Made by a program: the position numbers and the translations under genes. This document shows positions 49,340 to 58,341 of a stretch of DNA of 64,000 bases, piece after piece (positions within the stretch are counted from its first letter, which is position 1; each line of letters begins with the position of its first letter). The stretch lies in assembly GCF_002236115.1 (NCBI RefSeq), contig NZ_NIWT01000004.1, forward strand, positions 715,325-779,324, written 5' to 3'. The notes under the pieces were generated by a model, which was not told the origin of the DNA, ran no database searches, and worked only from the letters and a program-made list of their open reading frames with translations. This DNA comes from Pseudomonas jessenii (lineage in GTDB: Bacteria > Pseudomonadota > Gammaproteobacteria > Pseudomonadales > Pseudomonadaceae).

Positions 49340-50924
49340 TGTCCAGCGCGACCGGCAACATGTCCGGGTAGTCGAGGGTGTAATGCAGGCCACGGCTTTC
49401 CTTGCGTTCCATGGCTGACAGAATCATCAGCTCGGCAACCTGGGCCAGGTTGCGCAGCTCGATCAAGTCTCGGCTGACCTTGTAGTTGCTGTAGAACTCG
49501 TCGATTTCATCCAGCAACAGCTGCACGCGATGTTGCGCCCGTTGCAGACGCTTGTTGGTGCGCACGATGCCAACGTAGTCCCACATGAATCGCCGCAGTT
49601 CATCCCAGTTGTGCGCAATGATCACGTCTTCATCGGAATCGGTGACCTGGCTCGCATCCCAGGCGGGAAGGGGCGTTGGCATCGGAACCCGGGGCAACTG
49701 TTCGAGAATGTCCGCGGCCGCCGAGCGGGCATAGACGAAACATTCCAGCAGCGAGTTGCTGGCCATGCGGTTGGCGCCGTGCAGGCCGGTGAAACTGGTT
49801 TCGCCGATGGCATACAGCCCCGGCACATCGGTGCGACCCTGTTGATCGACCATCACGCCGCCGCAGGTGTAGTGCGCCGCCGGGACCACCGGGATCGGTT
49901 GTTTGGTGATGTCGATGGAAAATTCCAGGCAGCGTTCGTACACCGTCGGGAAGTGCGTCTTGATGAAGGCTTCGGGTTTGTGGCTGATGTCCAGATAGAC
50001 GCAGTCGACGCCCAGGCGCTTCATTTCATGGTCGATGGCCCGGGCGACGATGTCTCGTGGGGCCAATTCGGCCCGTGGATCGAAGCGCTGCATGAAGCGC
50101 TCGCCGTTGGGCAGCTTCAGGTGGGCACCTTCGCCTCGCAGGGCTTCGGTGACCAGGAAGCTCTTGGCTTGCGGGTGATACAGGCAAGTAGGGTGGAACT
50201 GGTTGAATTCCAGGTTCGCCACCCGGCAGCCCGAGCGCCAGGCCATGGCGATGCCATCGCCGCAGGCGCCGTCAGGGTTACTGGTGTAGAGGTAAACCTT
50301 GGCCGCACCACCGGAGGCGAGGATCACAAAGCGGGCGCCGTAGGTATCGACTTCGCCGGTGCCGCGATTGAGCACATAGGCGCCGAGGCAGCGATCACCT
50401 TCGAGTCCCAGGCGTTTCTCGGTAATCAGGTCAACCGCAACCCGCTGCTCCAGCAGTTCGATGTTCGGTCGTTTCCGGGCCTGGTCGAGCAGGGTGGTGA
50501 AAATGGCAGCGCCGGTGGCATCGGCTGCGTGGATGATGCGCCGATGGCTGTGACCGCCCTCGCGGGTGAGGTGGAACTCGAACCCGCCATCTTCGTTACT
50601 CGACTGTTCATCGCGGGTAAAGGGCACGCCCTGGTCGATCAGCCATTGAATCGCTTCCCGGCTGTGCTCGACGGTAAAGCGCACGGCGTCCTCATGACAC
50701 AGGCCGCCGCCGGCATTGAGGGTGTCATCGACATGGGACTCAACGGTATCGGTGTCATCGAGAACGGCCGCAACGCCGCCCTGGGCCCAGAAAGTCGAGC
50801 CATTGGCGAGGTTGCCCTTGCTCAGAACGGCAATGCGCAAATGACCGGGCAAGGTCAGCGCAAGGCTCAAGCCGGCAGCACCGCTGCCAATTACCAGAAC
50901 ATCGTGTTGAAACTGTTGGCTCAT
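49308..50924 (-). CDS. nadB: L-aspartate oxidase
   Basis: A 538-residue flavoenzyme. The N-terminal FAD-binding VLVIGSGAAGLSLALTLP, THFWAQGG-like FWAQGGVAAVL, and the active-site regions GEGAHLKLPNGERFM and HYTCGGVMVD are typical. It oxidises L-aspartate to iminoaspartate, the first step of NAD synthesis. Start 50924 is chosen over 51002 because the flavin fold begins directly there. It is divergent from algU. Confidence 0.95.
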   Translation of the reverse strand: MSQQFQHDVLVIGSGAAGLSLALTLPGHLRIAVLSKGNLANGSTFWAQGGVAAVLDDTDTVESHVDDTLNAGGGLCHEDAVRFTVEHSREAIQWLIDQGVPFTRDEQSSNEDGGFEFHLTREGGHSHRRIIHAADATGAAIFTTLLDQARKRPNIELLEQRVAVDLITEKRLGLEGDRCLGAYVLNRGTGEVDTYGARFVILASGGAAKVYLYTSNPDGACGDGIAMAWRSGCRVANLEFNQFHPTCLYHPQAKSFLVTEALRGEGAHLKLPNGERFMQRFDPRAELAPRDIVARAIDHEMKRLGVDCVYLDISHKPEAFIKTHFPTVYERCLEFSIDITKQPIPVVPAAHYTCGGVMVDQQGRTDVPGLYAIGETSFTGLHGANRMASNSLLECFVYARSAAADILEQLPRVPMPTPLPAWDASQVTDSDEDVIIAHNWDELRRFMWDYVGIVRTNKRLQRAQHRVQLLLDEIDEFYSNYKVSRDLIELRNLAQVAELMILSAMERKESRGLHYTLDYPDMLPVALDTILVPPTYVG

Positions 50925-51390
50925 TTCAGGATTCCGCTCAAAGCGACCCGGGTCGGGGGTGGCGCAGCTGGACTTTCGAGTCAATGCAGCCGCACTGCCC
51001 ACTAGTATATAGAGGGGGGGAGCGGCACAATACCCGAGCTAGCATGGCATTGTGAAACTACCGTGACGCAAAACATCGGTCGCTTCGTCGGATGTTTTTC
51101 TGCCCGTTGGGCGCGAGAATGACTGTATCGCCGATTTAACAGTCTTTTTCCCTTCACGGTTGCACAATGTCGGGTTGGTACGGCTATAAATAATTGGAAC
51201 TTTTGCCAAAGGGCCAAGATCAATAGACGGTTGCCTGAAACAAGGGACAGTGTCGGCTTCAGTGCCGGATTGCAGTTCGATCCTTGCTGAAGAATCTGAT
51301 GACAAGATTATCCGCGCAGCCGGGTCAACTCGTGCTGCGCTTTTCGTGCGTGCCAAATCAGAGCCCGCAGGAAACTTGCCTGGAGGGGGA
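50925..51390. other. Divergent intergenic region nadB / algU
   Basis: No convincing gene. It must contain the nadB promoter and upstream algU promoters. A second GAAACTT-like box at 51371 lies close to the better AlgU promoter. Confidence 0.4.
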
Positions 51391-51417
51391 GAACTTTTGC
51401 GAAAAGCCCGAGTCTAT
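51391..51417 (+). promoter_or_regulatory. AlgU-type (sigma-E) promoter of algU
   Basis: GAACTT, a 16-base spacer and TCTAT match the AlgU/RpoE consensus. It lies 59 bases before the algU start, so the sigma factor should autoactivate its operon. Confidence 0.85.
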
Positions 51418-51476
51418 GTTTGCAAGTCTGGTGGTTTACTTCTGCAAGCCTCCTCCGAGCTCATCGAGGAGTGTTC

Positions 51477-52058
51477 ATGCTAACCCAGGAAGAGGATCAG
51501 CAACTGGTCGAACGCGTTCAGCGCGGCGACAAGCGTGCTTTCGATCTGCTAGTGCTGAAATACCAGCACAAAATTCTCGGGTTGATCGTGCGTTTCGTGC
51601 ACGACACCCATGAAGCCCAGGATGTGGCACAAGAAGCCTTTATCAAGGCATACCGTGCACTTGGAAATTTTCGCGGAGACAGCGCGTTTTATACGTGGCT
51701 TTACCGCATCGCCATCAACACGGCGAAAAACTATCTGGTTTCACGCGGCCGTCGGCCGCCGGATAGCGATGTCAGTTCCGAAGATGCAGAGTTCTACGAT
51801 GGCGATCATGGCCTCAAGGATCTCGAGTCGCCAGAGCGGGCTTTGCTGCGGGATGAGATCGAAGGCACCGTCCATCGAACCATTCAGCAACTGCCGGAAG
51901 ATTTGCGTACGGCTTTAACTTTACGTGAGTTTGATGGTCTGAGTTACGAGGACATTGCGAGTGTCATGCAATGTCCGGTAGGCACCGTGCGCTCCCGGAT
52001 TTTCCGCGCCCGGGAGGCCATCGACAAAGCCCTGCAGCCGTTGTTGCAGGAAAACTAA
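51477..52058 (+). CDS. algU: Extracytoplasmic-function sigma factor AlgU (RpoE)
   Basis: A 193-residue sigma-70 family ECF factor. Region 2 (FDLLVLKYQHKILGLIVRFV, DVAQEAFIKAYRAL) and region 4 (LREFDGLSYEDIASVMQCPV, GTVRSRIFRAREAID) are intact. It directs the envelope-stress and alginate response. Start 51477 follows GAGGAGTGTTC. It is first of the algU-mucA-mucB cluster, with mucA 31 bases downstream. Confidence 0.97.
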   Translation: MLTQEEDQQLVERVQRGDKRAFDLLVLKYQHKILGLIVRFVHDTHEAQDVAQEAFIKAYRALGNFRGDSAFYTWLYRIAINTAKNYLVSRGRRPPDSDVSSEDAEFYDGDHGLKDLESPERALLRDEIEGTVHRTIQQLPEDLRTALTLREFDGLSYEDIASVMQCPVGTVRSRIFRAREAIDKALQPLLQEN

Positions 52059-52089
52059 AGACAGCGGCGACAGCCAAGAGAGGAACGCC

Positions 52090-52677
52090 ATGAGTCGTGA
52101 AGCCCTGCAGGAATCGCTGTCCGCAGTGATGGATAACGAAGCGGACGAATTGGAATTGCGTCGGGTATTGAATGCCTGTGACGATGTTGAAACCCGTGAA
52201 ACCTGGGCTCGTTATCAGATCGCTCGGGCAGTGATGCACAAGGATCTGCTGCTTCCACGCCTGGACATCGCCGCGGCTGTTTCTGCTGCCCTGGCTGACG
52301 AAGCCGTACCGGCAAAAGCTTCCCGTGGTCCATGGCGCAGTCTGGGTCGTCTGGCGGTCGCTGCCTCGGTGACCCTGGCGGTGCTGGCCGGCGTGCGTCT
52401 GTACAACCAGGATGAGATCGCCGGTGTCGAACTGGCCCAGCAATCCGCTCAACCCGGACTGGCTGCTCCACAAGTAAAAGGCCCAGCCGTTTTGGCAGGC
52501 TACAATGAGAGTTCGGATGCTACTGGCCCAATGGCCAACGGCGTACTGCAAGGTCAGCCAGGCTGGCACGATCAGCGTCTGCCAGGTTACTTGCGCCAAC
52601 ACGCACAACAGGCTGCATTGAAAGGCACTGAGAGCGCTCTGCCTTACGCTCGTGCCGCAAGTCTGGAAAACCGTTAA
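52090..52677 (+). CDS. mucA: Anti-sigma factor MucA
   Basis: A 195-residue RseA-like anti-sigma factor. The N-terminal cytosolic AlgU-binding domain (LQESLSAVMDNEADELELRR) is followed by one TM segment (about 78-100, GRLAVAASVTLAVLAGVRL) and a periplasmic tail that MucB protects and proteases cut. It appears full length, so no constitutively mucoid truncation is visible. Confidence 0.96.
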   Translation: MSREALQESLSAVMDNEADELELRRVLNACDDVETRETWARYQIARAVMHKDLLLPRLDIAAAVSAALADEAVPAKASRGPWRSLGRLAVAASVTLAVLAGVRLYNQDEIAGVELAQQSAQPGLAAPQVKGPAVLAGYNESSDATGPMANGVLQGQPGWHDQRLPGYLRQHAQQAALKGTESALPYARAASLENR

Positions 52678-52685
52678 GGAGGATC

Positions 52686-53645
52686 ATGCGCGCCATACCT
52701 CTACTTTCGCTTCTGCTCAGCGGCTGGTTCATCGTTCCAGCCCAAGCCGGTGAAGCCCAGGACTGGTTGACCCGCCTGGGCCAGGCAGAGCAACAGCAAA
52801 GCTTTCAGGGTACTTTCGTCTACGAGCGTAACGGTAGTTTTTCTACCCATAACATCTGGCACCGCGTCCAGGATGGAAAGGTCCGCGAGCGTTTGATCCA
52901 GCTCGACGGTTCCGCTCAGGAAGTCGTTCGCATTGATGGGCAAACCCAATGCGTCAGCGGCACACTGATAGCAGGGCTTGGGGACTCCCCGAACTCCGCC
53001 GCCCGTGCACTCGATCCTCAAAAGCTCAAGAATTGGTATGAACTGGCCGTCATCGGCAAGTCGCGTGTCGCCGGGCGTTCGGCGGTGATCGTATCGCTGA
53101 CACCCCGTGATCAGCACCGCTATGGTTTTGAACTGCATCTGGACAAGGAAACCGGCCTGCCTCTGAAGTCCTTGCTACTGGACGACAAGGGGCGGTTGTT
53201 GGAGCGCTTCCAGTTCACGCAAATGGATACCGCTGACGTCCCTTCAGAACAAGACCTGCAGGCCAGTAATGATTGCAAGCCGGTCAATCTCGAAAGTGAC
53301 AAGGCCTCTGCCGTCAAGGCTGCCCAGGTCTGGCGTTCCGACTGGTTGCCGCCCGGCTTCGAGCTGACCAGCAGCACCGCTCGCAAGGATCCGCAGACCA
53401 AGACCCAGGTCAATAGCCTGATGTATGACGATGGCCTGACGCGTTTTTCGGTATTCCTCGAGCCGTTGAATGGCGCAACAGTCACCGACACCCGTACTCA
53501 GTTGGGGCCGACCGTTGCGGTTTCCCGGCGCCTGGCCACGGCACAGGGCGACATGATGGTGACTGTCGTTGGCGAGATACCGGTCGGTACTGCTGAACGG
53601 ATAGCGCTTTCAATGCGCACCGACGCCGCTGCAACCAAGCAGTGA
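52686..53645 (+). CDS. mucB: Sigma-E regulatory protein MucB (RseB)
   Basis: A 319-residue periplasmic protein with a signal peptide (LLSLLLSGWFIVPAQA, cleavage before GEAQDW) and the two-domain RseB fold (LQQQSFQGTFVYERNG-like segment early; WRSDWLPPGFELTSS late). It binds the periplasmic part of MucA and shields it from proteolysis. It starts 8 bases after mucA. Confidence 0.95.
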   Translation: MRAIPLLSLLLSGWFIVPAQAGEAQDWLTRLGQAEQQQSFQGTFVYERNGSFSTHNIWHRVQDGKVRERLIQLDGSAQEVVRIDGQTQCVSGTLIAGLGDSPNSAARALDPQKLKNWYELAVIGKSRVAGRSAVIVSLTPRDQHRYGFELHLDKETGLPLKSLLLDDKGRLLERFQFTQMDTADVPSEQDLQASNDCKPVNLESDKASAVKAAQVWRSDWLPPGFELTSSTARKDPQTKTQVNSLMYDDGLTRFSVFLEPLNGATVTDTRTQLGPTVAVSRRLATAQGDMMVTVVGEIPVGTAERIALSMRTDAAATKQ

Positions 53646-53708
53646 GCTGAATTTGAAATGTTTCGTGAGCATTTCAGTTTGCAAAAATCCCGTAAATTTT
53701 TTATAGGT

Positions 53709-53733
53709 CAGAGCCCCTCGGCTCTGGCCTTGT
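53709..53733 (+). terminator. Hairpin between mucB and mucD
   Basis: CAGAGCC-cctc-GGCTCTG is followed by GCCTTGTTTG. It is a possible weak terminator or attenuator in the 178-base gap where mucC lies in P. aeruginosa. Confidence 0.55.
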
Positions 53734-53823
53734 TTGTTGTTCCCGGAACAAAAATACCGGCGTATTGTTCCCGGTGTTCCTTGCTCCATATCGCTTAACC
53801 ATGCTCGTTGTAACGGGAGCCGT

Positions 53824-55248
53824 ATGTCGATACCACGCTTGAAGTCCTACCTTTCCATTATTGCCACCGTGCTGGTGCTCGGTCAGGCCGTCACCGCCCA
53901 AGCGGTCGAATTGCCTGATTTTACACAACTGGTCGAACAGGCTTCGCCTGCGGTCGTGAACATCAGTACCACGCAAAAGCTGCCGGATCGCAAAGTCAAC
54001 CAGCAAATGCCCGACCTCGAAGGCTTGCCACCGATGCTGCGCGAATTCTTCGAACGGGGCATGCCGCCACAATCGCGCTCACCTCGTGACCGTCAGCGCG
54101 AGGCAACCTCCCTGGGTTCGGGTTTCATCATCTCTTCCGATGGCTATATCCTGACCAATAATCACGTGATCGCCGATGCTGACGAAATCCTCGTCCGCCT
54201 GGCCGATCGCAGCGAAATGAAAGCCAAGCTGATCGGTACCGATCCACGTTCCGACGTGGCGCTGCTGAAAATCGAAGGCAAGGATCTGCCAGTGCTCAAG
54301 CTCGGTAAATCCCAGGACCTGAAAGCTGGCCAATGGGTTGTCGCGATCGGTTCGCCATTCGGCTTTGACCACACGGTGACCCAAGGCATCGTCAGCGCCG
54401 TCGGTCGCAGCCTGCCGAACGAAAACTATGTGCCGTTCATCCAGACCGACGTGCCGATCAACCCGGGTAACTCCGGTGGTCCGCTGTTCAACCTCAACGG
54501 TGAGGTGGTCGGGATCAACTCGCAGATCTATACCCGCTCCGGTGGCTTCATGGGCGTGTCGTTTGCAATCCCGATCGACGTGGCCATGGATGTTTCCAAT
54601 CAGCTGAAATCCGGTGGCAAGGTCAGCCGTGGCTGGCTGGGCGTCGTGATTCAGGAAGTGAGCAAGGACCTGGCCGAGTCGTTCGGCCTGGAGAAGCCGG
54701 CCGGTGCGCTGGTTGCCCAAATCCAGGACGATGGTCCGGCTGCCAAGGGCGGCCTGCAAGTTGGCGACGTGATCCTGAGCATGAACGGTCAGCCAATCGT
54801 CATGTCGGCCGACCTGCCGCATCTGGTTGGCGCGTTGAAGGCTGGCAACAAGGCCGATCTGGAAGTGATTCGTGACGGCAAGCGCAAGAATGTCGAGTTG
54901 ACGGTCGGCGCGATTCCGGAAGAAGGCAAGGAACTGGATGCGCTGCCAAAATCCAGCATTGAGCGCAGCAGTAATCGCCTGGGTGTTTCCGTGGTCGAGC
55001 TGACTGACGAGCAGAAGAAAACCTACGACCTCAAGGGTGGTGTGCTGATCAAGGAAGTACAGGACGGCCCTGCTGCCATGATCGGCTTGCAGCCGGGTGA
55101 TGTGATCACCCATCTGAACAACCAGGCCATCGGTTCCACCAAGGAGTTCGCGGACATCGCCAAGGCGCTGCCAAAGAACCGTTCGGTGTCGATGCGGGTA
55201 CTGCGTCAGGGGCGTGCGAGCTTCATCACCTTCAAGCTGGCTGAATAA
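53824..55248 (+). CDS. mucD: Periplasmic serine endoprotease MucD (DegQ/HtrA family)
   Basis: A 474-residue exported HtrA protease. It has a signal peptide (ending QAVTAQA before VELPDF), a trypsin-like domain with triad His114 (TNNHV), Asp144 (SDVALL) and Ser217 (GNSGGP), and two PDZ domains (about 255-350 and 375-465). It degrades misfolded envelope proteins and dampens AlgU signalling. GGGAGCCGT lies before ATG 53824. It is separated from mucB by a hairpin, so it may have its own promoter. Confidence 0.95.
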   Translation: MSIPRLKSYLSIIATVLVLGQAVTAQAVELPDFTQLVEQASPAVVNISTTQKLPDRKVNQQMPDLEGLPPMLREFFERGMPPQSRSPRDRQREATSLGSGFIISSDGYILTNNHVIADADEILVRLADRSEMKAKLIGTDPRSDVALLKIEGKDLPVLKLGKSQDLKAGQWVVAIGSPFGFDHTVTQGIVSAVGRSLPNENYVPFIQTDVPINPGNSGGPLFNLNGEVVGINSQIYTRSGGFMGVSFAIPIDVAMDVSNQLKSGGKVSRGWLGVVIQEVSKDLAESFGLEKPAGALVAQIQDDGPAAKGGLQVGDVILSMNGQPIVMSADLPHLVGALKAGNKADLEVIRDGKRKNVELTVGAIPEEGKELDALPKSSIERSSNRLGVSVVELTDEQKKTYDLKGGVLIKEVQDGPAAMIGLQPGDVITHLNNQAIGSTKEFADIAKALPKNRSVSMRVLRQGRASFITFKLAE

Positions 55249-55264
55249 CCCGGTTGTTGGTTGC

Positions 55265-55298
55265 ATAAAAAACCGCCTCGAAAGAGGCGGTTTTTTTG
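55265..55298. terminator. Rho-independent terminator after mucD
   Basis: ACCGCCTC-gaaa-GAGGCGGT followed by TTTTTTT, preceded by AAAAAA, so it can serve both mucD and the convergent bepA-like gene. Confidence 0.93.
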
Positions 55299-55324
55299 TG
55301 TCCGGACCTTTTGTCGCCGGGGCG

Positions 55325-56758
55325 TCAGCCCATCATGTCCTTGATCATGCGCTCTTGTTCCATCAGCTCGCGTTGCCGCGCGTCGATCCGCGAAGACAGC
55401 GGGAAGTTGCTGCCAGCCCTGCGTTTGGCGAAGTCCAGTTGCTGAATGGCCTGTTTGTAGTCACCGACCAGCGCAAAGTATTCGGCGCGAGCCTGATGCA
55501 GGCCGATGATATTGCCCGACAGGCCGCGCGTCTCGGCAACCTGATACCACACGTCCGGGTCATCCGGGCGGGACTTGAGCAGGCTTTCGAGGGCTTTCTC
55601 CGCATCCGCAGTACGGTTTTGCTTGAGCAGCAGGTCGACGCGAATCTGGTTCAGCGGGTAGTTGCCAGAGTATTGGCCCATCAACCGGTCAACCCGGGAC
55701 TGGGCATCCGCCAGGCGATTATTGGTGATATCCAGATCGACCTGAGCCAGGTTGTAGATGATTTCGTTGGGTGACTTGGCCAGCAACTGCTTGAGGTTTT
55801 CCCGTGCTTCGTTCAGTTGGCCGCCCTTGATCTGGGCGATCGCCAGGCCGTAGCGTGCCACGTCGTTTTTCGGGTTCTCGTCGAGTTGGGCGCGGAAGCG
55901 CTTGGCGCCAAGCCCCGGGGTTTCTTCATAGATCAGCTGTACGCGTGCGCGGATCAGTTGGTAGCGCATGCTGTCTTCGATACCGCCCTTTGGAAACTGT
56001 TCGGCGCGGTTGCGGGTGTCGGCGATACGCGATTCGGTGACCGGGTGGGTCAGCAGAAATTCCGGTGGCTTGGCATCGTAGCGGTACTGACGCCCCAGCC
56101 GTTCGAACATGGTTGGCATCGAGCGGGGATCGTAACCGGCCTTTTCCAGATTGAGGATGCCGATACGGTCGGCTTCTTGCTCGTTCTGGCGGGAGAATCG
56201 CCGCTGTTCCTGAATGGCTGCGGCCTGTGTGCCGGCAATGGCCGCGATCCCGGCGTCACCGCCACCGGCGGCTGCCAGCACGATACCCGCCAGCAATGCA
56301 GCCATCATGGGTACTTGCATGCGTTGCTGCGCTTCGACGCCCCGGGCAAAGTGGCGCTGCGACAAGTGAGCCAATTCGTGCGCCAGTACCGAAGCGTATT
56401 CGCCCTCGGTCTGGGCGTTGAGGAACAAACCTCCGTTCACCCCGACGATCCCGCCCGGCGCTGCAAAGGCGTTGAGCTGCGGGCTGTTGATCAGGATGAA
56501 TTCCAGGCGTCGGTCAGTGACCTGGCTGGTCTCGACCAGTCGGTAAACGCTGGATTCCACGTAATTCTTGAGCTGAGGATCGTTGAGCTGCGAAACCTGA
56601 CTGCGCAACATTGCCAGCCAGGCGCGGCCGAGCTGGTATTCCTGTTGCGGCGAGACAATGGCAGAACTGGCGTCGCCGAGTGACGGCAGGTCGTCGGCAA
56701 AGCCCGGTGAGGCGAGCAGGCAAGCGAGCGTCAGCAGGGTGGGGCGCAAAAAAGTCAT
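55325..56758 (-). CDS. bepA: M48 metalloprotease with TPRs (BepA/YfgC family)
   Basis: A 477-residue periplasmic protein: signal peptide (TLLTLACLLASPGFA), an M48 peptidase domain with zinc motif HELAH at 127-131, and a C-terminal TPR region (about 300-477). BepA acts in outer-membrane protein quality control (LptD and BAM substrates). A short hydrophobic Ala/Gly-rich stretch follows HELAH, as usual. Start 56758 gives the best signal peptide; 56779 is an alternative. Confidence 0.92.
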   Translation of the reverse strand: MTFLRPTLLTLACLLASPGFADDLPSLGDASSAIVSPQQEYQLGRAWLAMLRSQVSQLNDPQLKNYVESSVYRLVETSQVTDRRLEFILINSPQLNAFAAPGGIVGVNGGLFLNAQTEGEYASVLAHELAHLSQRHFARGVEAQQRMQVPMMAALLAGIVLAAAGGGDAGIAAIAGTQAAAIQEQRRFSRQNEQEADRIGILNLEKAGYDPRSMPTMFERLGRQYRYDAKPPEFLLTHPVTESRIADTRNRAEQFPKGGIEDSMRYQLIRARVQLIYEETPGLGAKRFRAQLDENPKNDVARYGLAIAQIKGGQLNEARENLKQLLAKSPNEIIYNLAQVDLDITNNRLADAQSRVDRLMGQYSGNYPLNQIRVDLLLKQNRTADAEKALESLLKSRPDDPDVWYQVAETRGLSGNIIGLHQARAEYFALVGDYKQAIQQLDFAKRRAGSNFPLSSRIDARQRELMEQERMIKDMMG

Positions 56759-56856
56759 GCACAAAGCCTTAGTCGACAAAGACCTTACTGTAGCCGGACA
56801 CCGGCGTTGCGACCAGATATTCTAGGCAACACAACCACCTGACCCGGAGTGATGCA

Positions 56857-57096
56857 ATGACCGACGCTGTAGAGCATGACGTTGAACTGGACGCCAGCGG
56901 CCTGAATTGCCCGTTGCCGTTGCTCAAGGCCAAGATGGAGCTCAACCGGCTGGCCAGTGGCGCGGTGCTCAAGGTCATCGCCACCGATGCGGGTTCGCAA
57001 CGCGACTTTCGCACCTTTGCCCGATTGGCCGGTCATACCCTGCTTCGTGAAGAAGATGAGGCGGGTGTTTACCGCTACTGGTTGAAAAAAGCCTGA
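56857..57096 (+). CDS. TusA-family sulfurtransferase
   Basis: A 79-residue TusA/SirA-like protein. DASGLNCPLPLLKAKMELN contains the CPxP motif with the acceptor Cys18. Members pass sulfur in tRNA thiolation or molybdenum cofactor and Fe-S pathways; the Pseudomonas homologue at this locus has been tied to molybdenum-cofactor homeostasis in P. aeruginosa. It precedes the PerM gene by 31 bases, likely one operon. Confidence 0.92.
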   Translation: MTDAVEHDVELDASGLNCPLPLLKAKMELNRLASGAVLKVIATDAGSQRDFRTFARLAGHTLLREEDEAGVYRYWLKKA

Positions 57097-57127
57097 ATTC
57101 GGCTGCGTTTACTCCTAAGGATTATTG

Positions 57128-58198
57128 ATGTTCAAAGTGTTGCGCGACTGGATTCAGCGCTATTTCTCCGATGAAGAAGCGGTGGTGCTGGCTGTCCTGC
57201 TGTTTCTGGCGTTCACCGCCGTGCTGACCCTGGGCGGTATGCTGGCGCCGGTGCTCGCCGGGATGGTGCTGGCGTACCTGATGCAGGGGCTGGTGGTGAC
57301 CCTCGAGCGCCTGCGGGTGCCGGGCGGGGTCGCGGTGGGGCTGGTCTTTGCGTTGTTCATGGGGCTGTTGCTGGTGTTTATCGTGGTTGTCGTGCCATTG
57401 CTCTGGCATCAACTGATCACCCTGTTCAACGAGTTGCCCGGCATGCTCGCCAAGTGGCAGTCGCTGTTGCTGCTGCTGCCCGAACGCTATCCGCATCTGG
57501 TGTCCGATGAGCAGGTACTGCAGGCCATCGAAGCGGCACGGGGCGAAATCGGCAAGTTTGGTCAGTGGGCACTGACGTTCTCGCTGTCGAGCCTGCCATT
57601 GCTGGTGAACATCATGATCTACCTGGTGCTGGTGCCGATCCTGGTGTTCTTCTTCCTCAAGGATCGGGCCATGATCGGCCAGTGGGTGCGCGGTTACCTG
57701 CCCCGTGAGCGGGCATTGATCACCCGGGTCGCCCATGAAATGAACCGGCAGATCGCCAATTACATTCGCGGCAAGGTCATCGAAATCTTCATTTGCGGTG
57801 GCGTGACCTACATCGCCTTTGTTGTCCTTGAACTCAATTACGCGGCGCTGCTGGCACTGCTGGTGGGGATTTCGGTGGTGGTGCCTTATGTCGGCGCCGT
57901 GGTGGTGACCGTGCCCGTGTTTCTGATTGCGCTGTTCCAGTGGGGCTGGAGCGATCAGTTCATATACTTGATGGCGGTCTACGGGATCATTCAGACGCTG
58001 GATGGCAACGTGCTGGTGCCATTGTTGTTCTCGGAGGCGGTCAACCTGCACCCGGTGGCAATCATCTGCGCAGTGCTGTTGTTTGGCGGGTTGTGGGGGT
58101 TCTGGGGGGTGTTCTTCGCGATTCCCCTGGCGACGCTGTTCAAGGCCGTGCTGGATGCCTGGCCGCGCAAGGAGCCGGAGGTGGCGCCGCTGCTTTAA
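57128..58198 (+). CDS. AI-2E family transporter (PerM-like)
   Basis: A 356-residue membrane protein with about eight TM helices in the AI-2E/PerM pattern (LAPVLAGMVLAYLMQGLVVTLE near the N-terminus; GVFFAIPLATLFKAVLDAWP at the C-terminus). Substrates differ among members, and in many the natural one is unknown. ATG 57128 is used; a TTG immediately upstream is less likely. Confidence 0.9.
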   Translation: MFKVLRDWIQRYFSDEEAVVLAVLLFLAFTAVLTLGGMLAPVLAGMVLAYLMQGLVVTLERLRVPGGVAVGLVFALFMGLLLVFIVVVVPLLWHQLITLFNELPGMLAKWQSLLLLLPERYPHLVSDEQVLQAIEAARGEIGKFGQWALTFSLSSLPLLVNIMIYLVLVPILVFFFLKDRAMIGQWVRGYLPRERALITRVAHEMNRQIANYIRGKVIEIFICGGVTYIAFVVLELNYAALLALLVGISVVVPYVGAVVVTVPVFLIALFQWGWSDQFIYLMAVYGIIQTLDGNVLVPLLFSEAVNLHPVAIICAVLLFGGLWGFWGVFFAIPLATLFKAVLDAWPRKEPEVAPLL

Positions 58199-58234
58199 GG
58201 GGCAGGTTTGATTGTTCAGTGGGGCTGATGGCCC

Positions 58235-58320
58235 CTTCGCGAGCAAGCTCGCTCCCACAGTTGACCGAGTTGTTCAGAAAAACACCGTCTAATGTGGGAG
58301 CGGGCTTGCTCGCGAAAGCG
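58235..58320. repeat. REP doublet
   Basis: CTTCGCGAGCAAGCTCGCTC and inverted TGTGGGAGCGGGCTTGCTCG between the convergent perM-like and bcp genes. Confidence 0.88.
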
Positions 58321-58341
58321 CCTTCACAGGCGTCGATAGAA

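Noticed and set aside
52090..52677. Inactivated mucA (mucoid allele)
   Set aside because: The frame is complete with both the AlgU-binding domain and the membrane segment, at normal length.
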